Shown: positions 31,876 through 45,899 of the stretch, one piece after another
Numbering within the stretch: the first letter of the stretch is position 1
Layout of the letters: each line of letters opens with the position of its first letter
Origin: Cellvibrio sp. OA-2007
Lineage (GTDB): Bacteria; Pseudomonadota; Gammaproteobacteria; Pseudomonadales; Cellvibrionaceae
NCBI RefSeq assembly: GCF_000953825.1
Contig: NZ_BBUL01000095.1
Span: 186,001-250,000, forward strand
Reading direction: 5' to 3'
DNA length: 64,000 bases
Notes under the pieces: model-generated
What the model was told of the DNA's origin: nothing
The model's database searches: none
The model's input: only the letters and a program-made list of their open reading frames with translations
Program-made: the position numbers and the translations under genes

Positions 31876-34800
31876 GATCGTTTTTTTATACCGTTTTACG
31901 TTTCCGTGTTTTATTCATAATCTCTGTTGTGCTAATGACGGTTTTCTTGGCATTGCAGATCAAGAATTTAAAAATTGTCATCAATCCAACCACAATGTTA
32001 CCCCAGCACCACCCGAACGTTATCGGCACAAACACGGCCGAAGAATTGTTTGGCTCCAAGCACGTGGTTGTTATTGGTGTAAGCGCTGCAAATGGTGAGA
32101 CGGCGTTGACGCCCGAAGTGCTTACCGTTATTGAAGCGTTATCAGATGAGCTTCCCAAAATTGAGGGAGTGAAAGGCCATACATTAATGAGCCTTGTTGC
32201 GAACAAAGCAAAAGCTATCTCAGGAAAAGCGGAAGAAATGGTGATCGAGCCTATGCTGGAGGCTCCGTTTACCCAAGAATCAATTGATTCATTAGAAAAT
32301 CGTATTGCCGCCAATCCGATATATCAGGGCACATTGGTGTCGGCGGATAGACGAGTTGTTTCGGTATCGTTTGCGATCAGTGCAGGCGACGGCGGATTTC
32401 GTCAAATTATGGATCAGGTGCAAGCCGTTATCGAAGCTCAACGATCAACTGGTGTAACGATTACCGCCAGTGGGACGCCAATATTTTTTGCACAGGTTGA
32501 ACGGTTCGCGCAACGCATGGGTATTTTGTTTCCTATCGCCCTGATTATTATTGGTCTTATTCATTTTGAAGCGTTTCGATCCATTCAAGGTTTAGTGCTT
32601 CCACTCGTCACAGCACTTCTCGCTGTAGTCTGGGGGCTTGGCATTATGGGTCTTGCGCGAGTGCCGATGGATGCATTTAATGCAACGACTCCAATTCTTA
32701 TTCTTGCAGTGGCAGCCGGTCACGCGGTTCAAATTTTGAAGCGCTACTACGAAGAATATGATCGCCAGCGAACCCAGTTTCCCGACCTCCCTCCTAAGGA
32801 GGTGAACCAGACGGCTGTGATTGAATCGCTAACAAAAGTTGCACCGGTAATGATGACGGCTTGTGGAGTAGCGATTGTTGGCTTCTTTTCCTTGATTACC
32901 TTTGATATCGCTACCATACGCACGTTTGGCATGTTTACAGGCTTGGGCATACTCAGCGCACTGCTAATCGAAATGACCTTCATTCCCGCATTGCGTAGCA
33001 TTTTACCGCCGCCGAAAACACGAAGTTCAGAAGCACTGCACAATATTCCTTCAAAATGGGATCGATTGGCGGACAGCTTTAGCGATTTAGTGCTTATCCA
33101 TTACAAGCGCGTTTTGCTTGTATTCGGTGTCATAGCATTAGGTGGGCTTGCCGCTGCCGTCAATATCAATCAGGAAAACTCTACTAAAAGTTATTTTGCT
33201 GAAAATATTTCAGTTCGTCAGGACGATGCATTTTTAAATTCACATTTGGCGGGCACGAATACGTTATATGTTGTCTTTAAAAGTTCGCGGGTTGATCAAA
33301 TGAAGGAGCCCGAAGCGCTGCAGTTAATTGAGCAGACCCAACGCTACATCGAGGAGATGGACGGCGTCGGAAAAACGGTATCGTTGGTGGATTTCATCAA
33401 GCAAATGAATCAATCCCTAAATGATGGAAAACCGGAATTCCGTCAGCTCCCGTCCACATCAGAACTAATATCTCAATATCTGTTTCTCTACTCGCTATCT
33501 GCGGATCCAGTCGATTTTGATTCGTATGTCGATTATGACTACCAAAACGCCAATTTAATTGTGTGGATGAAAAATGACAGCAGTAAATTCTCACAAGCTA
33601 CGGTTGAGCAGATACGGACTTTTCTCGCCCCAAAACTTGCTAGCACTGGGATAGATATTTTGATCGGCGGGAGTGTTCCTCAATCATCGGCGTTGAGCGA
33701 GACGCTGGTAGAAGGAAAAATTCGCAATATCCTTCAAATGATGGCCGTTGTATTTGTCGTCGGCATCGTTATTTTCAGATCGTTTTTAGCCGGTGTATGT
33801 TTGGTTATTCCGCTTGCGATTACGGTGCTGATTAATTTTGGCGTAATGGGTCTTACTGGCATCCCATTGAATACACCCAACGCTGTGAGTTCGGCAATGG
33901 CAATCGGTATTGGGGCAGACTACGCTATTTATTTGTTATACCGCATGCGCGAAGAGTTGCGTGGGCATGACGATTATGATCGCGCGTTAAGAAGCACAAT
34001 GAGAACAGCTGGAAAAGCCATTGTCTATGTTGCAACGGCAATTGCGGGAGGCTATTCAGTCCTGATGTTATCAAAAGGATTCTACGTGCATATCTGGTTT
34101 GGTGTGTTAATCGTTACCTCGATGTTAATCAGTGCAATTGCAGCGTTGCTGGTTGTGCCCTCACTCTTAAAGTGGTTTCCATTGAATTTTTTACGTAACA
34201 CTTCATCAGAACCTGCCAAAGCGGCGACAGCAACATTCCCTTGCTTGGCGCTGGCTCTCATGTTTGCCTTTTTAACTCCCAATGACAGTTATGCGGCTGA
34301 GTTGTCAGCACAAGACGTCATGGAAAAAAATTATCAGGTAACCCGTGTGATTAACTCAGTGTCAAATGCAACATTTACGCTGACGAATAACAAGGGTCAG
34401 CAACGCGTAAGGCAAACCTTTGGTGTTACCGCGTTGGAGAGCGATGGAGCAATCAACAAACGCGTCATCCGATTTTTATCACCCAATGACGTCCGCAACA
34501 CCACAACGTTATTGGTTGAGAATCTGGGCGGAGAAGATGAAATTTGGGTGTATCTGCCAGCGATGAAAAAAAGCCGTCGCATTTCATCCGACAACAAAAA
34601 AAGCAGCTTCGTCGGTACCGACCTCTCTTATGGGGATATTCTTGGGCACAAGCCGCAGGAGTGGATCCACACGTTGGTGAGTCAAACTGATACGCAGTAC
34701 GTGGTTGATTCACTGCCAAAGACAGCTGAAGTGGGGAAAAAAGCCGGTTATAGCAAGCGCACTACCTGGGTAAACAAAACACATTTTGTTGCCGATAAGA

Positions 34801-35021
34801 TGGAATTTTACGATCTGTCCAGCAAGCATCTAAAAACGGTTTTGAATACCAATATTCAAAACGTCGATTCCGCTAATCAGAAATGGCAGCCCATGAACGT
34901 TGCTGTGACCAACCATCAAACAGGTCATTCAACCCAGGTGATTATGGAGTCTTATAAGGCCAATACGGACGATGCTAAAGAATCCTATTTTTCCAAACGT
35001 TATTTGGAGAAAGAAGAATAA
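31872..35021 (+). CDS. RND/MMPL-type lipid exporter fused to a periplasmic LolA-like domain
   Basis: 1049 aa. Residues 1 to ~780 form an RND permease of the MMPL/HAE3 (hopanoid or mycolipid exporter) type, with two halves, each with a periplasmic loop and a six-helix block (PMDAFNATTPILILAVAAGHAV and its counterpart NAVSSAMAIGIGADYAIYLLYRM). Then a second signal-like helix (about 791-808, ending DSYA) leads to ~235 residues of the outer-membrane lipoprotein-sorting/LolA-like family (LSYGDILGHKPQEW). In other genomes these are separate neighbouring genes. The extra helix would place the LolA-like part in the periplasm, where it may collect the lipid the permease hands over. Confidence 0.85.
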   Translation: MRSFFYTVLRFRVLFIISVVLMTVFLALQIKNLKIVINPTTMLPQHHPNVIGTNTAEELFGSKHVVVIGVSAANGETALTPEVLTVIEALSDELPKIEGVKGHTLMSLVANKAKAISGKAEEMVIEPMLEAPFTQESIDSLENRIAANPIYQGTLVSADRRVVSVSFAISAGDGGFRQIMDQVQAVIEAQRSTGVTITASGTPIFFAQVERFAQRMGILFPIALIIIGLIHFEAFRSIQGLVLPLVTALLAVVWGLGIMGLARVPMDAFNATTPILILAVAAGHAVQILKRYYEEYDRQRTQFPDLPPKEVNQTAVIESLTKVAPVMMTACGVAIVGFFSLITFDIATIRTFGMFTGLGILSALLIEMTFIPALRSILPPPKTRSSEALHNIPSKWDRLADSFSDLVLIHYKRVLLVFGVIALGGLAAAVNINQENSTKSYFAENISVRQDDAFLNSHLAGTNTLYVVFKSSRVDQMKEPEALQLIEQTQRYIEEMDGVGKTVSLVDFIKQMNQSLNDGKPEFRQLPSTSELISQYLFLYSLSADPVDFDSYVDYDYQNANLIVWMKNDSSKFSQATVEQIRTFLAPKLASTGIDILIGGSVPQSSALSETLVEGKIRNILQMMAVVFVVGIVIFRSFLAGVCLVIPLAITVLINFGVMGLTGIPLNTPNAVSSAMAIGIGADYAIYLLYRMREELRGHDDYDRALRSTMRTAGKAIVYVATAIAGGYSVLMLSKGFYVHIWFGVLIVTSMLISAIAALLVVPSLLKWFPLNFLRNTSSEPAKAATATFPCLALALMFAFLTPNDSYAAELSAQDVMEKNYQVTRVINSVSNATFTLTNNKGQQRVRQTFGVTALESDGAINKRVIRFLSPNDVRNTTTLLVENLGGEDEIWVYLPAMKKSRRISSDNKKSSFVGTDLSYGDILGHKPQEWIHTLVSQTDTQYVVDSLPKTAEVGKKAGYSKRTTWVNKTHFVADKMEFYDLSSKHLKTVLNTNIQNVDSANQKWQPMNVAVTNHQTGHSTQVIMESYKANTDDAKESYFSKRYLEKEE

Positions 35022-35025
35022 TTTG

Positions 35026-36264
35026 ATGAGTAAATACGCGTTTACCCGATTGCTCTCGGGTGTCTCAACTGTTATCAGTTTGTCTGCTTGCGATCTCGCG
35101 GCACAGACACTTCCCTTCGGCGAATGTCGGTTGGGTTATTGGTCGTCTACCCGTAATCTAGATAATGCCGAGGACGTTGGCCAAGCACTGTGTTTTGTTA
35201 ACTGGAAGCCAGCGATATCCGAGCACACGTCTTTTAACCTAAACGTCCAGGCGCATGAAACTAATCACAACGACGTTACCGGGGATCGTTTCAATCCGCG
35301 TGAGGCATATTTTTCAATTGAGTACGATCAGTGGTCGGTACGCGTGGGACGACAAATTATTGCGTGGGGCCGAGCCGATAGAATTAATCCGACTGATTAT
35401 TTCTCTGCACGTGATTTCACTTTGCTAGTACCGGAAGATGAAGATCAGCGGAAGGGCATCAACTCACTGCAAGTGCAATATAATTTTACCGACGAAACCA
35501 CATTTGCTGTGGTGCTCGCCAGATTCGAAGATCATCGAATTCCAACCGGTCAGCTGCCGCCTAACTTGACGCTGGAAGCGGAACCGGATGATGCGGAGTA
35601 CGCGTTCAAGATTGATCATACCGGAGAGCAATTCGATTGGTCCCTTTCTTATTTTCATGGTTATGACCGCTTCTTGCGATTCGTACCCGAAGTATCCTCT
35701 CCTTCCCCATTCTTAAGGGGATATTACCCTGTAGCAAAATCCATCGGATTGGATTTTGCTACAGCTTTTTCCTGTTGGACCGCGCGTGGTGAGATTAGCC
35801 ACTCTCAATTAAATCATACTGACATTGATCAGCTCACTGAAAATGATCGAGGGGTAACGCGAGCCACATTTGGCATGGACCGTGATTTTTTTGACGCAGC
35901 CAATATTAATATACAAATGTTTTTTATCGACCGTAATTACCCCTTAGCATCATCAACTCTTACATTACCCATCCCATTTTCTGCCGGGATCGACCGACTT
36001 AATAGCGATTATGACTCTTTCGAAAAAGGCTTCACGTTACGTATTTCCAATCGTTTTATGAATGACCGATTGAAATTTGAATTAAGTGCGATCAGTGACA
36101 TTAATCACGGTAGTTACTTGATAAGATCTCGGGGATATTTTTCTATGAATGACAGCGTAAAGATCACGCTAGGATGGGATAACTTTTCAGGAAAGCAACA
36201 GTCGTATTTCGGTAGTCGAAAAAAAAATAACACTGCATTTACCGAGTTGACGTATATTTTCTAA
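35026..36264 (+). CDS. Outer-membrane beta-barrel protein (porin-like)
   Basis: About 412 aa from ATG 35026. A short leader (LLSGVSTVISLSACDLAAQ) looks like a signal, with a Cys near its end. The rest is made of alternating beta-strands (FSIEYDQWSVRVGRQIIAWG is a typical barrel strand pair) and ends with an aromatic residue (LTYIF) as expected for Bam substrates. DUF1302/DUF1302-like barrels with the GRADRINPTD motif often follow RND-LolA pairs. It probably provides the outer-membrane step for the exported product. Confidence 0.75.
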   Translation: MSKYAFTRLLSGVSTVISLSACDLAAQTLPFGECRLGYWSSTRNLDNAEDVGQALCFVNWKPAISEHTSFNLNVQAHETNHNDVTGDRFNPREAYFSIEYDQWSVRVGRQIIAWGRADRINPTDYFSARDFTLLVPEDEDQRKGINSLQVQYNFTDETTFAVVLARFEDHRIPTGQLPPNLTLEAEPDDAEYAFKIDHTGEQFDWSLSYFHGYDRFLRFVPEVSSPSPFLRGYYPVAKSIGLDFATAFSCWTARGEISHSQLNHTDIDQLTENDRGVTRATFGMDRDFFDAANINIQMFFIDRNYPLASSTLTLPIPFSAGIDRLNSDYDSFEKGFTLRISNRFMNDRLKFELSAISDINHGSYLIRSRGYFSMNDSVKITLGWDNFSGKQQSYFGSRKKNNTAFTELTYIF

Positions 36265-36285
36265 CGATAACCGAGGTAACAGACT

Positions 36286-37029
36286 ATGGATTTAACAACG
36301 CTTTTAGCACCATCCCGCATTCTTGATTTCAATTCACCGAATATTCAATCGCTAATTAAACAGCGACGCTGGAAAGAAATGCCGCAAGAACAGGCGGCAA
36401 AAGAAATATATAATTTTTGTAGAAATGAAATTCCCTTTGGCTACAACGCCCAAGCTGATGACATGAAAGCGTCTGCCGTTCTGAGTGAAGGACTTGGACA
36501 TTGCAATACCAAATCTACATTGCTCATGGCCTTATTCCGAGCAATTGAAATACCTTGCCGCCTGCATGGATTTACAATTGATAAAAAATTGCAAAAAGGG
36601 GCAATTACGGGACTCGTATATTGGCTGGCTCCTAATGAAATTGTACATACTTGGGTTGAGGCGTTTTATCAGGACAACTGGATTTCGTTGGAGGGCTTGA
36701 TTCTCGACGAAGCCTATCTAAAAAGTGTTCAGAAAAAATATCCTGATTGCCATCATCCATTTTTGGGTTATGCGGTGGCAACGCAGGATCTTCAGAACCC
36801 GAATGTTGAGTGGACGGGTAAAAGTACGTTTATTCAAAGCGAAGGAATCAAACAGCGATTCGGCATTTTTGCTACCCCTGATGAGTTTTATGCAAAGCAT
36901 CCCACTAACTTGAAGGGTATTAAAGGGTGGCTATACCGCCACTATTTTTACAAAAAAATGAATGCTCATATTGCGCAGATAAGAAACGATGGAGTTCCAG
37001 GTTTGCAGTCATGCTGCGACCCCAAATAA
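36286..37029 (+). CDS. Transglutaminase-like cysteine protein
   Basis: 247 aa, no signal peptide. GLGHCNTKSTLLMALFRAIEIPCRLHGF holds Cys73 of the transglutaminase-core fold and IVHTWVEAF holds His121. The acidic third residue could be Glu136 in ISLEG, replacing the usual Asp. It may act as an amidase or acyl transferase on the product, or as a modification step on a protein. GAGG precedes the ATG. It is the last gene of the cluster. Confidence 0.75.
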   Translation: MDLTTLLAPSRILDFNSPNIQSLIKQRRWKEMPQEQAAKEIYNFCRNEIPFGYNAQADDMKASAVLSEGLGHCNTKSTLLMALFRAIEIPCRLHGFTIDKKLQKGAITGLVYWLAPNEIVHTWVEAFYQDNWISLEGLILDEAYLKSVQKKYPDCHHPFLGYAVATQDLQNPNVEWTGKSTFIQSEGIKQRFGIFATPDEFYAKHPTNLKGIKGWLYRHYFYKKMNAHIAQIRNDGVPGLQSCCDPK

Positions 37030-37117
37030 CGGCAATCGAATTAGCAAGCTCAGCTGTAGCTGAGGAGAATAAATTGATATATCCTAATTGGAATATACTA
37101 TCCGGGTGTTGCTCCAG

Positions 37118-37501
37118 GTGAGAATTCGTCCTGTTCATAAAACATTTGTGCTCCTTGCATTGCTCCTGTGGCTGATGATCGGCTGGTCAGGCGTGCATGG
37201 GCATTTCTGTTTTGATGGACAGGAACCTCCGGTTTCAATGCACTTGGATGTTATGGATGATCATCAAACCCACCACACGCCAGATGAATTGCACCAGGAT
37301 ATTGATGTAGAAGTATCCAAGTCGGTTCTGGCAAAACTCCTGAAATTTGACCCATCATTACCGATACTGCTGGCAGCGATTTTTGTATTGCTGGCAGTAA
37401 AGTCCACACCGTTATTCTTCTTTTACCAAAATGCTCATCATCCCCGTCGTCGTGCCGGGATTCGCCCCCCACTGCGCGCCCCTCCTGTAACTTCCTTCTG
37501 A
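37118..37501 (+). CDS. Small CzcI-like protein ahead of czcCBA
   Basis: 127 aa from GTG 37118 (an in-frame TTG at 37088 would add ten residues); neither start has a good ribosome site. The signal helix (FVLLALLLWLMIGWSGVHG) is followed by a His/Asp-rich part (DDHQTHHTPDELHQD), a second hydrophobic stretch (LPILLAAIFVLLAV) and RPPLRAPP at the end. Short proteins of this form precede CzcC in many metal-efflux operons and may modulate expression or bind metal. The upstream 16-bp palindrome CTCAGCT-GT-AGCTGAG (37049-37064) is a possible operator. Confidence 0.55.
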   Translation: MRIRPVHKTFVLLALLLWLMIGWSGVHGHFCFDGQEPPVSMHLDVMDDHQTHHTPDELHQDIDVEVSKSVLAKLLKFDPSLPILLAAIFVLLAVKSTPLFFFYQNAHHPRRRAGIRPPLRAPPVTSF

Positions 37502-37605
37502 TTGTTATTAACAGCCCTGTAATAACGGGCGTTTTTGCATTTTCCGAGTCACGCTCAGGGTTCCTGTAGCGGCGTCGGAAACTGCCAATTAGATTGGAGT
37601 TTTCT

Positions 37606-38873
37606 ATGCAACTTTTCCATCGGGCAATGGCTATTTCGGCTATTGCTGTGTCCTGTAGCGCGTTTTCAGTAGCGGCTGCGGAGTCAACATTATCGCTAAG
37701 CGAGGCCGTTCGCGCCACGTTACAGCACAACCCTCAGCTCGTCGGCTATAGCTTCAAAGCCAATGCCCTCGCAGGGGAAAAACAAACAGCCGCACTTGGA
37801 CCTGAGCTGCGGGTTAACACCGATCTTGAAAATGTGGCTGGCTCCGGCGCCTTTAGCGGGACTAAAGCCAGTGAGTTAACCATTTCCTTGTCTTCTGCCA
37901 TTGAGCTGGGCGGGCAACGTGATGCCAGGATCGATCTGGTCACTGCTCGCCAGCAACAATTAGCGTCATCCCAGCGTGTGATTACATTGGATGTGGTGAC
38001 AGCTGTTACACAGCAATTCATACGCCTGTTGGTTGCGCAGGAAGAACTCACGCTTCAGGAGGAGTCCCATCAGTTACTTCAACAGACCCTGACTTCACTT
38101 ACCCGGCAGGTACAAGCGGGTGGCACTGCCGAAAGTGAGCTTTTGCGCGGCAACGCCGCACTAACCCGCGCCACGCTGGCGTTGCGACAAGCGAGTCAGC
38201 GAGTCAGGACGGAAAGAATCAAGCTAAGTGCATTTTGGGCTGATACCTCTCCAGACTTTACCGCCGTAAAAGCAGATCTCTACGGTGTTCCGTCACCCAC
38301 ATCCTTGCCTGTTCTGCTGGAAAAACTATCAAATAATCCTGATCTGGCATTTCTCTCAGCTGAGATCGATGTCCGCTCGGCAGAAGTGCGCCGAGCACAA
38401 AGCGAGCGTCGCCCAGCGCTGGAATGGAGTGCGGGAGTTCGCCGCCTTCAGGAAAGCGATGACTCTGCTGTGGTGGTTGGACTGAGTATGCCCTTGGGTA
38501 GCGGTGGGAGAGCTCGTGGCGCAATCGCCACGGCTACCGCCAACCAACAACAAGCGGAATGGTACAAAGACGCAACACGAATCCAACTGGAAGCCCAACT
38601 GATCGCCGCTTACGAAACTCATCAGTTAGCCGTTGATGAAGTGATGGTGTTGCGTGACCAGATCCTTCCGTCTTTGAAGAAAGCTATGCGCAGCACCGCA
38701 AATGCATTTGACCGGGGGCGCTACAGCTATCTGGAATTAAACCTTGCGCAAAGCCAATTGCTGGAAGTCCAGCAAGCGCTGGTGGAAGCCGCTGCCCGCA
38801 TGCAGGAAACCCGAATTGAGCTGGAGCGAATGATTGGCTCCTCCCTGAACGAACAGAATGTTGAGGTTAACCC

Positions 38874-38877
<4 letters not shown>
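37606..38877 (+). CDS. czcC: TolC-family outer-membrane factor CzcC
   Basis: 423 aa. The signal peptide (AMAISAIAVSCSAFSVAAA) is followed by the two helical-hairpin repeats of the OMF family: LSLSEAVRATLQHNPQL begins repeat one and the C-terminal half carries FDRGRYSYLELNLAQSQLLEVQQ. It forms the outer-membrane channel of the tripartite Co/Zn/Cd pump. ATG 37606 follows GGAG (37596-37599) by 6 nt. Its stop overlaps the start of czcB (ATGA). Confidence 0.9.
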
Positions 38878-43125
<4,248 letters not shown>

Positions 43126-43177
43126 CTTTCTAAGAAGGCTTAGTGTTTGGTGCTGATTGCGCAGATCAAATGAAAAC

Positions 43178-43207
43178 CGATGGCCTGGGCACATTGCCAG
43201 GTCATCG
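43178..43207 (+). other. Hairpin between czcA and the lipoprotein gene
   Basis: CGATGGCCTGG (43178-43188) pairs with CCAGGTCATCG (43197-43207) with one mismatch and an 8-nt loop. No T-run follows, so it may be an operator or an mRNA-processing structure rather than a terminator. Confidence 0.45.
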
Positions 43208-43234
43208 ACCGGTTTCCTCGCAGGAGCATGAATC

Positions 43235-43651
43235 ATGACTACTCTGAAAAGACTACTCATTCTGCTATCAATTGGCGTGTTCTTGAATGCTTGCCAAACA
43301 ACAGATCCCAATGTCGCTGATATTGTGTTCGAGGACGACGCGTTGCGTCAGTTCAACCTTGAGTTGAGCAACGCGACCGCCAAATTTAACAACGGCGCGC
43401 TGACGATAAGCAGTGGCGTCTGGCCAACACAAAAAAGACCGCATGTCGCGTGCGGACAGTTGCAGCTTCAGATATTCGATTCCCAAGGCGTTTTGTTAAA
43501 AACTCTCAATGCAGATTACGCACCTTGTCACCTGCATTACCGCCCTAATACTCGGCGCAAAGGATATTTTTCGGTTGTGATCAATGACATACAACGGCAG
43601 ACATTGATCATTAAAACGAGCTATCAAAAAAAACCACATGAAATTTACTGA
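43235..43651 (+). CDS. Small lipoprotein of the metal region, unknown function
   Basis: 138 aa. Signal with lipobox LNAC (LLILLSIGVFLNAC) and no Asp at +2, so outer-membrane sorting is expected. The mature part has a beta-sheet look and a Cys pair (VACGQL, APCHLHY). I recognise no family. Placed between czcA and the P-type ATPase and probably co-transcribed; a periplasmic metal-handling role is possible but unproven. Confidence 0.6.
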   Translation: MTTLKRLLILLSIGVFLNACQTTDPNVADIVFEDDALRQFNLELSNATAKFNNGALTISSGVWPTQKRPHVACGQLQLQIFDSQGVLLKTLNADYAPCHLHYRPNTRRKGYFSVVINDIQRQTLIIKTSYQKKPHEIY

Positions 43652-43754
43652 CCCCGGTGATATTGACGAGGTTTACTGTGAGCTTGCCCATGTTGAGTAT
43701 TCATCAATGATGCCCCCAAATTTAATCGCCACTTCTCAAGAGGGAACACCATGA
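43638..43754 (+). CDS. Possible 38-aa leader peptide before the P-type ATPase
   Basis: Frame from ATG 43638 to TGA 43752-43754. It overlaps the lipoprotein end by 14 nt and the ATPase start by the ATGA pattern. It begins MKFTDPGDIDEVYCELAHVE. Arrangement alone supports it; there is no clear ribosome site and no family match, so it may be spurious. Confidence 0.25.
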   Translation: MKFTDPGDIDEVYCELAHVEYSSMMPPNLIATSQEGTP

Positions 43755-45793
43755 AACATACACACAGCTACGATGCACAGGGAAAACAACTGTGCTGTAC
43801 AGAAGAAAAAAAAATAAACGCTCAAGCTGATGCACTAATAAAAAACAAATCCGTTAAAGACTGTTGTTGTGTGACTGACGACCACAATCAGCTCACCAAT
43901 GATGACGGACACGATCATGCCAACAGTAGCGACAGTAACGTCAAACTGTTTCTGCCCGCCGCGATTAGTTTAATAGCATTGTTGATTGCGCTAATCCTGG
44001 ATAATTATTTTCCGCAACCTTGGTTTACTGGCTGGTTGCGTATTGGTTGGTACGTGGGTGCCTATCTACCCGTTGGTCTGCCGGTTTTGAGAGAAGCGGT
44101 TGAGAGTATCATCAAGGGTGACGTATTTTCAGAATTTCTATTGATGAGTATTGCAACAATCGGCGCCTTCGCGATTGGCGAATACCCAGAAGGTGTTGCC
44201 GTAATGTTGTTTTATTCTGTTGGTGAAGTGTTCCAGACCTTGGCAGTAAAAAGAGCCAAAACCAATATCAAAACACTGCTCGATCAACGTCCCGACGAAG
44301 TGACAGTAATACACAATAATCAAGCCGTTACGCTTAAGGCAGAGACAGTCAACATTGGCGATATTATCCAGCTTAAAGCAGGTGAAAAATTAGGGCTGGA
44401 TGGTGAACTTCTATCCCAAAGCGCCTCATTCAACACCGCCGCCCTGACGGGTGAAAGTAAACCTGACACGAAAAATAAAGGCGATGCAGTTTTGGCGGGG
44501 ATGATCAATCTCAACACCGTATCACAAGTCAAAGTTACCACCGCTTATACCGACAGTAAACTGTCGAGGATTTTGGAGTTAGTACAAAACGCTGCTGCGC
44601 AAAAAGCTCCCACTGAATTGTTCATTCGAAAATTCGCCAAAATATACACCCCAATTGTGGTTGTTTTAGCCGTCGCCATTTGTGTGTTGCCTTACTTTTT
44701 TCTCGAAGCTTATGTGTTCAGTGAATGGTTATATCGCGCGCTAATTTTTCTCGTGATCTCATGCCCGTGCGCGTTGGTGATCAGTATTCCACTGGGATAT
44801 TTCGGCGGCATAGGCGCAGCGAGCAAAAATGGTATTTTGTTCAAAGGCAGTAATTTTTTAGACACCATTTCTACAATTCAAAATGTAGTGGTGGATAAAA
44901 CCGGCACAATGACTGAAGGTGTATTTAAAGTGCAAGAGGTCAACCTCAAACCCGAGGTCAATCGGTATGAAATTCTGAAGATTGTCAATGCGCTGGAAAG
45001 CCAGAGTACGCATCCTGTAGCAACAGCCATTCATCAATTTATAGGCGATATTGATAGCACCATTAAATTAAATAATGTTGAAGAAATATCGGCTCATGGA
45101 TTGAAAGCCGACGTGAATGGAAAAGAATTATTGGTAGGTAATTTTAGATTGCTCGATAAATACGCCGTCACCTACGATATTAATCCCGCCACCATTGTGT
45201 ATACCGTCATCGCTATTGCCTACGATCATAAATTCGCAGGCTACATTACTATCGCCGATAGCATTAAAGAGGATGCACAATTAACAGTAGATACACTAAA
45301 AAAACTCGGCGTCAACATTACCATGCTCAGCGGTGATAAAAGTTCTGTGGTTCAATTTGTCGCACAAAAATTAGGTATCACTAATGCCTTTGGTGACTTA
45401 CTGCCAGAAGATAAAGTGAATAAAGTAAAGGAAATCAAAGCTAAACATGAAACCGTTGCTTTCGTAGGCGATGGAGTGAACGACGCACCGGTAGTTGCAC
45501 TAAGTGATGTTGGTATAGCGATGGGCGGCTTAGGCAGCGATGCAACTATCGAAACGGCCGATGTGGTCATTCAGGATGATAAGCCCAGCAAGATTCCTTC
45601 TGCAATTACTATTGGCAAACAAACTAAACGCATTGTTTGGCAGAACATTTCCCTCGCCTTTGGTGTAAAGGCAGTCGTATTAATATTGGGTGCAGGTGGT
45701 TTGGCAACCATGTGGGAAGCGGTTTTTGCCGATGTGGGTGTGGCATTGCTAGCCATTCTGAATGCTGTGCGAATTCAAAGAATGAAATTTTAA
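43751..45793 (+). CDS. Zn/Cd/Co-type heavy-metal P-type ATPase without an HMA domain
   Basis: 680 aa. P1B ATPase: Cys338-Pro-Cys340 in the transport helix (ISCPCALV), phosphorylation Asp382 in DKTGTMTEG, His-Pro in QSTHPVA, and GDGVNDAPV. The N-terminus lacks the usual ferredoxin-like HMA domain and instead has ~70 residues with Cys and His clusters (LCCTEE, DCCCVTDDHN, DDGHDHAN). It is richer in Lys, Asn and Ile than its neighbours and looks like the ZntA type common in Bacteroidota, suggesting a separate origin. It exports divalent metal from the cytoplasm. Confidence 0.85.
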   Translation: MKHTHSYDAQGKQLCCTEEKKINAQADALIKNKSVKDCCCVTDDHNQLTNDDGHDHANSSDSNVKLFLPAAISLIALLIALILDNYFPQPWFTGWLRIGWYVGAYLPVGLPVLREAVESIIKGDVFSEFLLMSIATIGAFAIGEYPEGVAVMLFYSVGEVFQTLAVKRAKTNIKTLLDQRPDEVTVIHNNQAVTLKAETVNIGDIIQLKAGEKLGLDGELLSQSASFNTAALTGESKPDTKNKGDAVLAGMINLNTVSQVKVTTAYTDSKLSRILELVQNAAAQKAPTELFIRKFAKIYTPIVVVLAVAICVLPYFFLEAYVFSEWLYRALIFLVISCPCALVISIPLGYFGGIGAASKNGILFKGSNFLDTISTIQNVVVDKTGTMTEGVFKVQEVNLKPEVNRYEILKIVNALESQSTHPVATAIHQFIGDIDSTIKLNNVEEISAHGLKADVNGKELLVGNFRLLDKYAVTYDINPATIVYTVIAIAYDHKFAGYITIADSIKEDAQLTVDTLKKLGVNITMLSGDKSSVVQFVAQKLGITNAFGDLLPEDKVNKVKEIKAKHETVAFVGDGVNDAPVVALSDVGIAMGGLGSDATIETADVVIQDDKPSKIPSAITIGKQTKRIVWQNISLAFGVKAVVLILGAGGLATMWEAVFADVGVALLAILNAVRIQRMKF

Positions 45794-45899
45794 TTTTTCT
45801 TCATATAGCCAGAATTACAGGTGGTTTCATCATTAAGATATGTTTCCAGCGAGATAAAATCTATCCATCAAAAAAATTAAATCGAAGGAAAATTCAGAA

